Positions 17,532 to 26,200 of a DNA stretch of 64,000 bases are shown in pieces; the stretch's first letter is position 1; each line of letters starts with the position of its first letter. Under the pieces are notes generated by a model. It did no database searches, was not told the DNA's origin, and was given only the letters and a program-made list of their open reading frames with translations. The stretch spans positions 62,001 to 126,000 of the forward strand of contig NZ_JABBNC010000024.1 of the NCBI RefSeq assembly GCF_012933445.1. Reading direction: 5' to 3'. Source of the stretch: Actinoplanes sp. TBRC 11911 (GTDB lineage Bacteria; Actinomycetota; Actinomycetes; Mycobacteriales; Micromonosporaceae). Made by a program: the position numbers and the translations under genes.

Positions 17532-17555
17532 CTCCCGGTATCGAGGACCGGGGAG
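17532..17555 (-). promoter_or_regulatory. Ribosome-site-sequestering hairpin of the Mn riboswitch
   Basis: In the transcript CTCCCCGGT pairs with ACCGGGAG (one bulged C, 7-nt loop). The 3' arm contains the GGGAG Shine-Dalgarno of the TTG start, consistent with translational control. Confidence 0.6.
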
Positions 17556-17599
17556 AAGTTGCGCAGGGCGACCTCGACCCGGCCGTCATGTGCACAACG

Positions 17600-17706
17600 A
17601 CCAAGCCGAAGGTCTCGCTCGCCTCGTTTGGAGGCCGTGCGGCCGGACACCAGAGAACCGGGCGTCAGCATGTCGACCGCGACGTTAGGAGCTACTCCCC
17701 TTCGCG
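17600..17706 (-). promoter_or_regulatory. yybP-ykoY manganese riboswitch aptamer
   Basis: On the minus strand the conserved 5' segment CGAAGGGGAGTAGC (complement of 17691-17704) and the 3' segment GCGAGACCTTCG (around 17607-17618) match the two hallmark strands of the yybP-ykoY family. CGAAGG and CCTTCG form the closing stem, with two GC-rich internal arms between. It precedes a GDT1-family exporter, a typical Mn2+-induced target. Its 5' end is about 15 bp after the stop of the upstream hydrolase gene. Confidence 0.9.
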
Positions 17707-17720
17707 GGCACCAGTCTATC

Positions 17721-19292
17721 TCACCGACCCAGGACCTCCCGACGAAGATCACCATGTTCGGCTGTGACCGGCACCATAGCGGCGGCCGGCGGCGGGATCG
17801 GGTCGCAGCGCTTGTCCGACCGCTCGCCGCCGCGCCGCTTCGGCAGGGCGCCGGTGGCCAGGTACTTGGCGATCGTGCTGTCCACACACGCGGCGCCGAA
17901 CAACGACCCGGCGTGCGTGGTGCCGCCGACCCCCTCGACCAGCACCGACCGCGGGAACCGTTTGCGCACCTCGAGGGCGCCGCTGAACGGGGTCGCCGCG
18001 TCCTTCGTCTCGCTGATCAGCAGCACCGGGGGCACGGTCTCACCGGACACGTTGGCCGGGATGCCGGGCTTCGCTGCCCAGTCCAGGCAGGGCGCGTTGT
18101 ACCAGGCGTTGGCCCAGGTCTCGAACGGCGCCTTGCGGTGCATCTCCCAGTTGTCCGAGGTCCACTTTGTCCAGCTCCGCGGCCAGGCCACGTCGGTGCA
18201 CTGCACGGCCAGGTAGACCGCGTAGTTGTTGTCGGCGTCCTTGGTCCGCGGGTTGTTCGCGTCGTAGAGCGCCTTCATCGGGGCGGCGTCCCGCTTGTGC
18301 ACCCAGGTGCTGAACGCGCTCGCGATCTTCGCCCAGTCGAAGACGTAGTAACCGGCCTGCAGGAACACGTCGGTGAGCTCGGACGGGCCGATCACCCCGC
18401 CGGCCGGCTTGGTGGCCAGGCGGCTCTGTTCGGTGTCGAAGCGGCGCTGCACCGCGTGCACGGTATTGCCGAGGCCGTACACCTTGTCGTTCTTGGCGAT
18501 CCAGCCGAAGTAGACCTTCATGTTGCGGTCGAACGCGAAGTCCTGGTCCAGATTGGCGTCGTACCAGACCCGGGCCGGGTTGACCACGCCGTCGAGCACC
18601 ATCCGCCGCACCCGCTCCGGGTAGCGCGTGGCGTAGACCTGACCGAGGTACGTCCCGTACGAGTAGCCGTAGAAGTTGATCTGGCGGGCGCCGAGCAGCT
18701 GCCGGATCAGGTCCATGTCGCGCACGGTGTCCAGCGTCTTGAGATGCTCGAGCAGATCGCCGCCGGCTTTCGCGCAATCCTTCGCGTACGCCTCGGTCCG
18801 CTGCAGCCACGTCTTCTCGATCGACGCGGTGGACGGCACGTACCGCGGCCGGTTGTACCCGGCGTAGTCGCTGTCGCAGCTCAGCGACGGCTTGCTGGCG
18901 CCGACACCCCGAGGGTCAAACCCGATCCAGTCGTACGCCGCCCCGGCTCCCTCGGGCACCAGCGAACCGACCACGGACAGTCCGAAGCCCTTCCCGCCCG
19001 GCCCGCCCGGGTTGACCAGCATGACGCCCTGGTACTTGGCGTCCGGCACGGTGTGCTTGACCCGCGAGACGGCCAGCTCGATCCGCTTGCCGTCCGGCTT
19101 CGCGTAGTCGAGCGGCACGCTGGCGAAACCGCACTCCGCCTGGTGGGCCCGCAGCGTCGGGTCCGTGCACGCCCCCCATTTGATCGGCGTGTACGGGGTC
19201 CGGACGCGCACCTGCTCGGCCTGGGCGCCGGTCGCCGCAGCCCCGACCATCACCAGGGCAATCGTGGTGGCCGCCGCCAGAAGTCTTCTCAT
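17721..19292 (-). CDS. Secreted alpha/beta-hydrolase, tripeptidyl aminopeptidase type
   Basis: A 523-residue secreted serine hydrolase of the actinomycete SlpD/SlpE tripeptidyl-aminopeptidase-like family. It has an N-terminal signal peptide (MRRLLAAATTIALVMVGAAATGAQA, cleavage near residue 25), the oxyanion segment VNPGGPGGKG, the nucleophile elbow GYSYGTYLG, the catalytic Asp in ETKDAATPFSGA, and the catalytic His in GVGGTTHAG. The C-terminal TAP-like region with CVDSTIAKYLATG is complete. It probably removes short N-terminal peptides from extracellular proteins. Its stop lies just upstream of the riboswitch. Confidence 0.92.
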   Translation of the reverse strand: MRRLLAAATTIALVMVGAAATGAQAEQVRVRTPYTPIKWGACTDPTLRAHQAECGFASVPLDYAKPDGKRIELAVSRVKHTVPDAKYQGVMLVNPGGPGGKGFGLSVVGSLVPEGAGAAYDWIGFDPRGVGASKPSLSCDSDYAGYNRPRYVPSTASIEKTWLQRTEAYAKDCAKAGGDLLEHLKTLDTVRDMDLIRQLLGARQINFYGYSYGTYLGQVYATRYPERVRRMVLDGVVNPARVWYDANLDQDFAFDRNMKVYFGWIAKNDKVYGLGNTVHAVQRRFDTEQSRLATKPAGGVIGPSELTDVFLQAGYYVFDWAKIASAFSTWVHKRDAAPMKALYDANNPRTKDADNNYAVYLAVQCTDVAWPRSWTKWTSDNWEMHRKAPFETWANAWYNAPCLDWAAKPGIPANVSGETVPPVLLISETKDAATPFSGALEVRKRFPRSVLVEGVGGTTHAGSLFGAACVDSTIAKYLATGALPKRRGGERSDKRCDPIPPPAAAMVPVTAEHGDLRREVLGR

Positions 19293-19380
19293 GCCAGCCT
19301 CTCGTGTCCGTTACGCCCCCATATGCTGCGGCGTGGACGGCCCCAAAGGGGACCGCCCACGCCGGGGCGTCACGAAAGAG

Positions 19381-20613
19381 CTAGGCGAGGCGCTGCGTGT
19401 TGCGCTTCCGCAGGGCCTGGGCGCCGAGCGCCAGAGCGCTGAGCACCGCCACCCCGAGGCCGTAGACCAACGCCGTGCTGTGCAGCCCGTACGAGGTGTC
19501 GGCGAACCCGGCGATCACGGCCGGGATACTGAAGGCCACGTACGCCACGGTCAGCGCGACGGCGAGCAGCTCACCACGCTCGTGCGGGGCGGCCATGGCC
19601 GCGACCGCGCCGAACTGGGCCAGCGCCGCGGCACCGAATCCGATGCCGGACAACACGGCTCCGACGGCGGCGACCCAGATGTTCTCGACCTGGACGCCGA
19701 GCACGCCCACCAGGCCACCGACGGTCAGGAACGTCCCGGCGAGCGCCAGCACGGTCTGCGGACGCAGCTTGCGCATGGCGAACGAGGTGATCGCACCGCT
19801 GGCGCAGAGCAGCGTGACGACCAGGCCGCCGATCACGTGGTTGGTCAGCCCGAAGACCGAGGCCGCGACGGACGGGCCGAGGGCCAGGTACAGCCCGGCG
19901 ATCGCCCAGCTGGCGATGATGATCGGCACGATGGCGAGGAAGTCACCGCGCAGGTGGCTGGGCACCTTGGCCTTCGGCGCGAGCGAGGCCTTCGCGCCCG
20001 GCTTACGCGCCGACGTCTCCGGGATCCCGGCCAGCGAGATGCCGGCGAGAATCATGGCGGCCAGCAGCAGGCCCCAGATCAGGTGGGTGGGCGCGGGACC
20101 GAACTGGACCAGGAACCCACAGCCGAGCGCGCCGATCGACAGACCGGTGGTCGGCGCGATGCCGTTGATCAGACCGGCGCGACCAGGCGAGTGCGGCGGG
20201 TTCAGGTCCACCAGGGTGGCGCCGAGCGTGGTGAACGCCGCACCGGTCGCGATGCCCTGCAGCAGTCTCGCCACGAGCAGGACGGTCACGTCACCGGCGG
20301 TGAGGAACAGGATGAGCGAGACCGCCTCGAGCGCGATGGCCGCGGCGAGCACCGGCCGGCGCCCCACGTGATCGGAGAGCGCGCCGAGGGTGAGCAGCGC
20401 TCCGACCAGGCCGACCACGTACACCGCAAAGATGAACGTCAGCGTGATCGCGGAGAAATGGAAGAGCTGCTGGTAGACCACATACAGGGGGGAGGGGGCC
20501 GCGGAGGCCGCGGCAAACGTCACCAGGATCGCGGCGATCGCGGCGAAGGCGACCGGCCGGGACAGGCGACGGGAGCCCGGGGTGGCAGGCGGTGCGTCGA
20601 CAACGGTGGTCAT
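19381..20613 (-). CDS. MFS exporter under TetR control
   Basis: A 410-residue DHA1-type major facilitator with 12 predicted helices. Motif A is GALSDHVGRRPV and the helix-5 antiporter-like Gly/Pro pattern appears in NGIAPTTGLSIGALGCGFL. A Lys/Ala-rich central loop (RKPGAKASLAPKAKVP) separates the halves. ATG 20613 is supported by GGGGAGGAAG just upstream. It is divergent from a TetR gene and shares an intergenic region with two operator palindromes. This implies substrate-induced expression; the substrate is unknown. Confidence 0.9.
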   Translation of the reverse strand: MTTVVDAPPATPGSRRLSRPVAFAAIAAILVTFAAASAAPSPLYVVYQQLFHFSAITLTFIFAVYVVGLVGALLTLGALSDHVGRRPVLAAAIALEAVSLILFLTAGDVTVLLVARLLQGIATGAAFTTLGATLVDLNPPHSPGRAGLINGIAPTTGLSIGALGCGFLVQFGPAPTHLIWGLLLAAMILAGISLAGIPETSARKPGAKASLAPKAKVPSHLRGDFLAIVPIIIASWAIAGLYLALGPSVAASVFGLTNHVIGGLVVTLLCASGAITSFAMRKLRPQTVLALAGTFLTVGGLVGVLGVQVENIWVAAVGAVLSGIGFGAAALAQFGAVAAMAAPHERGELLAVALTVAYVAFSIPAVIAGFADTSYGLHSTALVYGLGVAVLSALALGAQALRKRNTQRLA

Positions 20614-20635
20614 GGGACTTCCTCCCCGAAAAGTG

Positions 20636-20653
20636 ACAGACAGATCTGTCTGT
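20636..20653. promoter_or_regulatory. TetR operator O1 (perfect 18-bp palindrome)
   Basis: ACAGACAGATCTGTCTGT is fully symmetric and lies between the divergent MFS and tetR genes. Confidence 0.75.
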
Positions 20654-20665
20654 TCGCACAACACT

Positions 20666-20679
20666 AGACAGGTCTGTCT
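20666..20679. promoter_or_regulatory. TetR operator O2
   Basis: AGACAG-GT-CTGTCT repeats the core of O1 with a changed centre. Its centre is 28 bp from O1, and it ends 2 bp before the tetR -10 at 20682. Confidence 0.7.
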
Positions 20680-20681
20680 GC

Positions 20682-20687
20682 TATCGT
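20682..20687 (+). promoter_or_regulatory. Leaderless -10 for tetR gene
   Basis: TATCGT, 7 nt, then ATG 20695. It sits directly beside operator O2, so repression by occlusion is likely. Confidence 0.5.
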
Positions 20688-20694
20688 CAAACGC

Positions 20695-21279
20695 ATGTCT
20701 GCTGCATCACCCATCGCACCCGCCAAGGTCTCGGCGCGAGACCGATTGCTGGCGGCTGCGGACGAGTTGTTCTATGCCGAGGGCGTGCACACGGTCGGCA
20801 TCGACCGGATCATCGAGCGCGCCGGCGTCGCCAAGGCCTCGCTCTACAGCACCTTCGGCAGTAAGGACGAGCTGGTCCGGGCATATCTCGAAGCCCGGCA
20901 CGAGCGTCGTCGCTCCCGCATGCTGGCGGGGCTCGCGCAATTCGACTCCCCGCGGGAGCGGTTGCTCGGCGTCTTCGACGTCCTGAGCTCGCAGACGGTC
21001 AAACCTCAGTACCGCGGCTGCGCCTTCTACAACGCTACTGCGGAGTCGCCGCCCGGCAGCGTCTCGGAGGACGTGGCGAAGAAGTCACGCGCCTGGACGC
21101 GGGGGCTGTTCACCGAGCTCGCCGCCGACGCCGGCGCGCACGACCCGGCGGCGCTGGCCGGCCAGCTCCTCCTGCTGTATGACGGCGCCATGGTCGGCGG
21201 CCGGATGGAACCGGAGCTGGACCCGGCGGTCGCCGCCCGCGCGATCGCCGCGACCCTCCTGGACGCGGCCACGGATTAA
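20695..21279 (+). CDS. TetR/AcrR family transcriptional repressor
   Basis: A 194-residue regulator. Residues about 12-58 form the TetR DNA-binding domain (RDRLLAAADELFYAEGVHTVGIDRIIERAGVAKASLYSTFGSKDELV), with recognition helix AKASLYSTF. The C-terminal ligand-binding domain contains YRGCAFYNATAESP, typical of the subgroup that controls MFS exporters. It probably represses itself and the divergent exporter through the two AGACAG-type palindromes. Confidence 0.93.
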   Translation: MSAASPIAPAKVSARDRLLAAADELFYAEGVHTVGIDRIIERAGVAKASLYSTFGSKDELVRAYLEARHERRRSRMLAGLAQFDSPRERLLGVFDVLSSQTVKPQYRGCAFYNATAESPPGSVSEDVAKKSRAWTRGLFTELAADAGAHDPAALAGQLLLLYDGAMVGGRMEPELDPAVAARAIAATLLDAATD

Positions 21280-21291
21280 GCGGGTGGCAGC

Positions 21292-21336
21292 GGTGTGGGG
21301 ATTCCCGACGCCCGAAGCGGTCTGAGTCCCCACACC
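21292..21336. terminator. Hairpin element, copy 1 of a duplicated terminator
   Basis: GGTGTGGGGA pairs with TCCCCACACC across a 25-nt loop. It lies between the convergent tetR and MFS genes and is nearly repeated 62 bp downstream. Confidence 0.6.
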
Positions 21337-21353
21337 AACATGCGTGCCTGCCC

Positions 21354-21396
21354 GGTGTGGGGAGCGGCGACGCCCGGAGCGGCCGGAATCCCCACA
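21354..21396. terminator. Hairpin element, copy 2 of a duplicated terminator
   Basis: TGTGGGGA and TCCCCACA arms with the same 25-nt loop length as copy 1 and a closely similar loop (CGACGCCCGGAGCGG versus CGACGCCCGAAGCGG). It ends just before the stop of the minus-strand MFS gene. Confidence 0.6.
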
Positions 21397-21400
21397 GCGC

Positions 21401-23224
21401 TCAGCGTGACCGGACGGCGTCGTCGTCGCCCTCGTCCAGGGGCTCGGCCACGGCTGTGGCCGGGTTGAGCGGCTCCGCCTCGGACAGCTCGGCCGCGATC
21501 TCCGCCTCGCGGGCCACGAGCTCGCCGTTCGACGACTCCAGCCCGCCGTCCAACGGCTCCGGCAGGGCCACCGGCTTGCGGCTGCGCAGCAGCGAGAACC
21601 CGGCGCCGATCAGCGACATCGCGATGGCGAGCCAGAACACGATCACCAGTCCATCGTGGAACGGGCCGGAGATCAGCGACGGGAAGTACTCCAGGCCGGT
21701 CAGCTTGTCCGCGTTCGCCTTCGGCAGCGAGCCGAGCACGTTCGGACCGAGGAGCTGGGCGATCGGGTTGTAGCCGAGGAACGCCGCGAACAGCGTGCCC
21801 ACCGGCGGCAGGTGCGCGATCGACGACGCGGTGTCGGCCGGCACGCCCTGCGCGGTCAGGCCGGCGTTGAGCGATCCCGGCAGAGCCTTCGCCAGGCCGG
21901 CCACCATGAGCGAGAAGAAGATGCCGATCGACAGGACCTGTCCGGCGTTCTGGAACGTGGCCCGCATGCCGGACGCCGCGCCCCGCATGTGCGCCGGAAC
22001 GCTCGACATGATCAGCGACGTGTTCGGCGCCGCGAAGAGCCCGCCGCCCAGACCGTTCACGAAGATCAGCAAGCCGAAGATCACGTAGTTGAAGTCGCCG
22101 GGCAACAGCAGCAGGCCGAGGAACGAGATGGCCATCATGATCAGCCCGCCGGAGGCGAACAGCCGCGACCCGAACCGGTCGGAGAGCGCGCCGGCGACCG
22201 GACCCGCCACCAGGAAGCCGATGGTCATCGGGACCAGGTAGATGCCCGCCCACAGTGGAGTCGACTCGAAGCTGTAGCCGTGCAGCGGCAGCCAGATCCC
22301 CTGCAACCAGATGATCAGCATGAACTGCAGACCGCCACGGGCCACGCTGGCCAGCAGGTTCGCACCGTTGCCGCTGGTGAACGCGATGTTCTTGAACAGC
22401 TTCAGCGGGAACATCGGCTCCGCGACCCGCGACTCGATGATCGTGAACACGGCCAGAACCGCGACGCCGCCGATCAACCCGGTCAGCACGTACGGGTTGG
22501 TCCAGCCCATGGTGTGTCCGCCGTACGGCTGAATCCCGTACGTGATGGAGGCCAGCACCGCGGTGAGCCCGATCGCGAAGGTTGCGTTGCCCCACCAGTC
22601 GATCTTGGACTTGCGCCGGACGCCGGTGTCGTGCAGCGAGCGGTACGCCCAGATCGTGCCGAGCAGGCCGAGCGGGATGTTGACCCAGAAGATCGAGCGC
22701 CAGTCCCACTCGGCGAGGATGCCGCCGAGGACCAGGCCGATGAACGAGCCGGCCAGCGCGGACACGATGTTCACGCCGAGCGCCATGCCGCGCTGCTTGG
22801 CCGAGAACGCGTCCGTGATGATCGCGGCCGAGTTGGCCATCAGCATCGCGCCGCCGACCGCCTGCAGCACCCGCCAGCCGATCAGCCAGAGCGCGCCGCC
22901 ACCCCCGTCGAACGGGTCGAGCGACAGGATGACCGAGGTGACCGTGAAGATCGCGAAGCCGGCGTTGTAGATGCGGACCCGGCCGAACATGTCGCCGAGC
23001 CGGCCGAGCGTGACCACCAGGACCGCGGTGACCAGCAGATATCCCATCAGCATCCACAGCAGGTAGCTGACGTTGCCCGGCTCGAGCGGGTTGACGTTGA
23101 TCCCCTTGAAGATCGCCGGCAGCGAGATCAGCACGATCGACGCGTTGACGGTCGCGAGCAGCGTGCCGAGCGTCGTGTTCGACAGCGCGATCCACTTGTA
23201 ACGCGGATGGTCCGCGGAAAGCAT
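21401..23224 (-). CDS. MFS exporter, DHA2 type, with long acidic C-terminal tail
   Basis: A 607-residue DHA2 permease with about 14 helices. TM1 carries TVNASIVLISLPAIFKGI (motif D-like), the loop GRLGDMFGRVRIYNAGF is motif A, and GSFIGLVLGGILAEW is motif C. A large extracytoplasmic loop near the C-terminal half precedes a final helix, and the last about 60 residues are acidic and cytoplasmic (AEIAAELSEAEPLNPATA). ATG 23224 has a GAGAG ribosome site. The MarR gene lies immediately upstream in the same direction, so this is a marR-exporter operon. Confidence 0.9.
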   Translation of the reverse strand: MLSADHPRYKWIALSNTTLGTLLATVNASIVLISLPAIFKGINVNPLEPGNVSYLLWMLMGYLLVTAVLVVTLGRLGDMFGRVRIYNAGFAIFTVTSVILSLDPFDGGGGALWLIGWRVLQAVGGAMLMANSAAIITDAFSAKQRGMALGVNIVSALAGSFIGLVLGGILAEWDWRSIFWVNIPLGLLGTIWAYRSLHDTGVRRKSKIDWWGNATFAIGLTAVLASITYGIQPYGGHTMGWTNPYVLTGLIGGVAVLAVFTIIESRVAEPMFPLKLFKNIAFTSGNGANLLASVARGGLQFMLIIWLQGIWLPLHGYSFESTPLWAGIYLVPMTIGFLVAGPVAGALSDRFGSRLFASGGLIMMAISFLGLLLLPGDFNYVIFGLLIFVNGLGGGLFAAPNTSLIMSSVPAHMRGAASGMRATFQNAGQVLSIGIFFSLMVAGLAKALPGSLNAGLTAQGVPADTASSIAHLPPVGTLFAAFLGYNPIAQLLGPNVLGSLPKANADKLTGLEYFPSLISGPFHDGLVIVFWLAIAMSLIGAGFSLLRSRKPVALPEPLDGGLESSNGELVAREAEIAAELSEAEPLNPATAVAEPLDEGDDDAVRSR

Positions 23225-23300
23225 TACAAATCTCTCTTTTCTGTCGCGGCGGTTGGTCGGCCACGCCGTGGTGGGGGAACCGCGTCGTTGCGGATTTGAC

Positions 23301-23759
23301 TCAGGCGGTGGGCCCGCCCTTGGCCAGCTCGACGAGCTTCCGCAGCGCGGGCAGGGCCGCCGCCACCGAGGCGTACTCCTCCTCGGACAGCCCTTCGAGC
23401 AACCCGGCCAGCGCCTGGGCGCGACCCTCCTGGCGATGACCCACCGCGGCGCGGCCCTCGTCGGTGACACTGACGACCACCGCGCGGCCGTCGGCGGGAT
23501 CGCTGCCGCGCTTCGCGAGACCCTCGCGCTCCAGTCGGGTGACCAGCTGGGTCATGGCCGGCTGCGAGATGCCCTCGGGGCCGTGCAGGTCACAGAGCCG
23601 CTGTGGGCCGCCGTGTGAGAGCCGCCACAGAGTGGACGCGGCGGTCAGGCTCAGACCGCTGCGCGGGGTGAGCCGCCGGAGCACCTCGAACAGGCTCTCG
23701 AAGCCGCCCGCGATCGCGGCATCCTCCGCTGACATGCTCATTACCGCCGGTCGAGTCAC
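23301..23759 (-). CDS. MarR family transcriptional regulator
   Basis: A 152-residue winged-helix regulator. The core is LRRLTPRSGLSLTAASTLWRLSHGGPQ, recognition helix ISQPAMTQLVTRLEREGL, and the wing DPADGRAVVVSVTDEGRAAV, all typical of MarR. It heads an operon with the DHA2 exporter. The GTG start at 23759 is supported by TATAAA exactly 7 nt upstream (leaderless). The AT-rich repeats over this promoter are the likely autoregulatory operator. Confidence 0.92.
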   Translation of the reverse strand: MTRPAVMSMSAEDAAIAGGFESLFEVLRRLTPRSGLSLTAASTLWRLSHGGPQRLCDLHGPEGISQPAMTQLVTRLEREGLAKRGSDPADGRAVVVSVTDEGRAAVGHRQEGRAQALAGLLEGLSEEEYASVAAALPALRKLVELAKGGPTA

Positions 23760-23766
23760 AAGAAAA

Positions 23767-23790
23767 TTTATATCACTTCCTTATACAACT
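23767..23790 (-). promoter_or_regulatory. marR promoter with direct-repeat operator candidate
   Basis: On the minus strand AGTTGTATAA and AGTGATATAA form a 13-bp-phased direct repeat. The second copy overlaps the -10 TATAAA (23772-23767), which is 7 nt before the GTG start. This is the most AT-rich stretch of the neighbourhood. Confidence 0.5.
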
Positions 23791-23894
23791 AGTTCTGCGG
23801 TGTGACGAATCACGCGGCCGGCAACGGACCATTCGCCCGTACGCGCCACCGGGGAAATCCGGCGACACCGCGCCCGGGATGTCACCATGCGGAC

Positions 23895-24794
23895 ATGGAC
23901 GAGCAGACCTTCTGGGAGCTGGTCGACACGATCGGCCACGACCCGGCGGACTACGACCGGCTGGCCGACGAGCTCTCCGACCACGGCGCCGCGGACATCC
24001 GCGACTTCGCCGACCACCTGTCGCGGGCGCTGCACGCCCTGGACACCCCGGCCCACTACCGCGCGGTGGACACCTCCGGCACGTCGTTCCTGGGCGTACG
24101 CTGCGCGGTCGTCGCCGCCGGCGCGAACGCGTACCGGAAGGTGCTGAGCGCGCCGACCGCCCTCGCCTCCTACGCCGGGCGCCCCGGCTCGCAGCTGCTC
24201 CCGGTCGCCGAGCGGGCCTACCGCACCGCCACCCGTACGCCGTGGCAGCACGTCTGCGCGTTCGGCACCGACACCGGCTCCAACGCGGACGCGTGGCGTG
24301 ACACCTGGCTGCACCCGCACATGGGCACCGCGACCGGCGACGGCCGGGCGCCGCAGGACTATATGGTCGCGCTGCGGCACGTGGCGCTGACCCTGGACGA
24401 GGACCCGGACTGGCGGGCCTGGTGGCGGCACTCCGGCCTGGTCGCCTGCGAGCTGGGCATCGTCGCCGAGGGACGGCTGGACCATCTGCGGCCGAGCGCC
24501 GACATCCGCCGCTGCGGCGACCGGCTGAAGGCGAACTTCACCTGCGCGCTGCCGACCGGGGTGGACGGCCGGGCCGAGATGCTCGCCCGGGCGGCCGTCG
24601 AGGTGCGGGCGATGTTCGAGGTGATCCGCGAGGCGATGACGCTGCCGTCGCTGCCGGCCACTCCCCCGGCGCGGCCGTTGCCACCGGATGTCGACGACGT
24701 GCCGGTCACCGCCCGTCCGCTGCCCTCGGTGCCGTACGAGCTGGAACCGCAGGGCTACCTCACGCTGGCCCAGATTCAAGAGTTCTTCGGCTGA
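23895..24794 (+). CDS. DUF4240 domain protein
   Basis: A 299-residue cytoplasmic protein. The N-terminus MDEQTFWELVDTIGHDPADYDRL matches the DUF4240 pattern (M-x-x-x-x-F-W-x-L-[IV]) with the later segment ELSDHGAADIRDFADHLSRAL. The central and C-terminal parts (WQHVCAFGTDTGSNADAW, RHVALTLDEDPDWRAWWRH) are not recognised, and a Pro-rich linker precedes the last about 20 residues. Biochemical function is unknown. ATG 23895 is used because homology starts there. The last 19 bp overlap the convergent permease gene. Confidence 0.75.
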   Translation: MDEQTFWELVDTIGHDPADYDRLADELSDHGAADIRDFADHLSRALHALDTPAHYRAVDTSGTSFLGVRCAVVAAGANAYRKVLSAPTALASYAGRPGSQLLPVAERAYRTATRTPWQHVCAFGTDTGSNADAWRDTWLHPHMGTATGDGRAPQDYMVALRHVALTLDEDPDWRAWWRHSGLVACELGIVAEGRLDHLRPSADIRRCGDRLKANFTCALPTGVDGRAEMLARAAVEVRAMFEVIREAMTLPSLPATPPARPLPPDVDDVPVTARPLPSVPYELEPQGYLTLAQIQEFFG

Positions 24795-26200
24795 CTGTCG
24801 ATCCGCTCCGGCCGGTGCGCGCCCGGGTGGCGCTGCTCGGGCAGCGTCGGCGTGACCACGACCGGCACGCCCGCGTGCCCGATGCCCGCGTAGATCACCG
24901 GCCGGGCCAGGCGCAGCACGAGCGCGTGCAGCAGCCCCAGCAGCGCGGCCACGGCGATCGCCACGGTCCAGCGATCCCACCCCGCGCCCAGGTACGCCAC
25001 CACCCCGAGCCCCACCGCGGCCAGGCTCGGCGCGACGAACCGCGTCCACACGCCCTCGCCGTCCGGAATCCGGTTGAGGTGCAGCAACGCGGCCACCGAG
25101 GTAGCCGTCAGGAGGGCCAGCACGCCCAGACCGCCGGCGACGGCGAGTCGCGTGTCGGGCCGGCCGAGCGCGAGCAGCAGCAACCCGCCCATCGCCGACT
25201 GCGTGAGGGACGCGAGGTGCGGGGCCCTCGCGCGTCGTGAGGTCCGGCCCAGGTACGGCGGCAGCACGTGCTCGCGGCCCAGGGCGAACAGGTAGCGGAC
25301 CATCGCGTGATGCACCGCCAGCGCGGCCGCGACCAGGGCGGCCAGCAGCGCGATCCGGCCCAGCGTGACGGTCCAGCCGGGCAGCCGCGCCGCGGCGAGG
25401 CCGAACACGAGCTGGTCACCCTGGGACCGGGCCAGGCCGGCGATCGGCGCGGGGCCGGCGGCGACGCTCATCGACCAGGCGCCCGCGGCGCTCAGCATGC
25501 CGAGGACGATCACCGCGGCGAACGTCGCGTTGCCCGGGTCACGCCGGGGGCGCATCGACTCCTCGGCGTACGCACCGGTGGTCTCGAAGCCGACGAAGGT
25601 CATCGCCCCGATGACCAGTAACAGCCCGAGAATCGGACGGTCCACGATGGAGGGGGTGATGGTCTCGGCGGGGATCCGACCGGCCTCGATCAGGTTCGCC
25701 GCCGCGTAGCCCACCGTGACCGCGATCTCGGCCAGCACGATCAGCGCGAGCAGCGCGCCGGTGATCTCGATCCGCACCAGGCCGAGCAGCGTGACCAGCA
25801 GCCAGCATCCGCCGGCGACCTGCCACCACGGCACGCCGTCCATCAGTGGCGACAGGGCGGCCGCCGCCAGGCCGTAGAGCGCGAGCTGGATCGCCTGGTA
25901 GGACGCGATCGCCACCCAGGCGGCGGCCAGTCCGGCCGGGCGGCCCAGTCCCCTGGTGACGAACGTGGACAGAGCACCGGCGAACGGCGCCCGGCGGACC
26001 ATCGCGGCGTACGGGGAACTGAACACGAGCAACAGGACGCCGAGCGCGAGAAAGACGAGGGGAACGAGGGGTCCGCCACCGTCCGCGTAGGCGGCGGGCA
26101 CGACGGCGATCAGGGTGAGGAGCGGTGCGCTCGCGGCGAGCGCGATGAAGGTGACGGCGGACATACCCAGGCGACTCGGGGCGAGGGTGCGTGGCGGCAT
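24776..26200 (-). CDS. APC-superfamily amino acid permease
   Basis: A 474-residue permease with 12 predicted helices. TM1 has the unwound Gly-rich start (LAPSRLGMSAVTFIALAASAPLLTLIAVVP), and TM6 carries GAMTFVGFETTGAYAEESMRPRRDPG, the classic APC pattern F-x-G-[FW]-E. The C-terminal about 30 residues are hydrophilic. It should import an amino acid or amine by proton or sodium symport. ATG 26200 is preferred; a GTG at 26206 is possible. The start faces the glycan island across an about 296-bp AT-richer gap. Confidence 0.87.
   Translation of the reverse strand: MPPRTLAPSRLGMSAVTFIALAASAPLLTLIAVVPAAYADGGGPLVPLVFLALGVLLLVFSSPYAAMVRRAPFAGALSTFVTRGLGRPAGLAAAWVAIASYQAIQLALYGLAAAALSPLMDGVPWWQVAGGCWLLVTLLGLVRIEITGALLALIVLAEIAVTVGYAAANLIEAGRIPAETITPSIVDRPILGLLLVIGAMTFVGFETTGAYAEESMRPRRDPGNATFAAVIVLGMLSAAGAWSMSVAAGPAPIAGLARSQGDQLVFGLAAARLPGWTVTLGRIALLAALVAAALAVHHAMVRYLFALGREHVLPPYLGRTSRRARAPHLASLTQSAMGGLLLLALGRPDTRLAVAGGLGVLALLTATSVAALLHLNRIPDGEGVWTRFVAPSLAAVGLGVVAYLGAGWDRWTVAIAVAALLGLLHALVLRLARPVIYAGIGHAGVPVVVTPTLPEQRHPGAHRPERIDSQPKNS

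Noticed and set aside
21276..23264. Second long minus-strand frame through the MarR-linked exporter
   Set aside because: Arg/Ala/His-rich shadow of the real permease frame, with no membrane helices.
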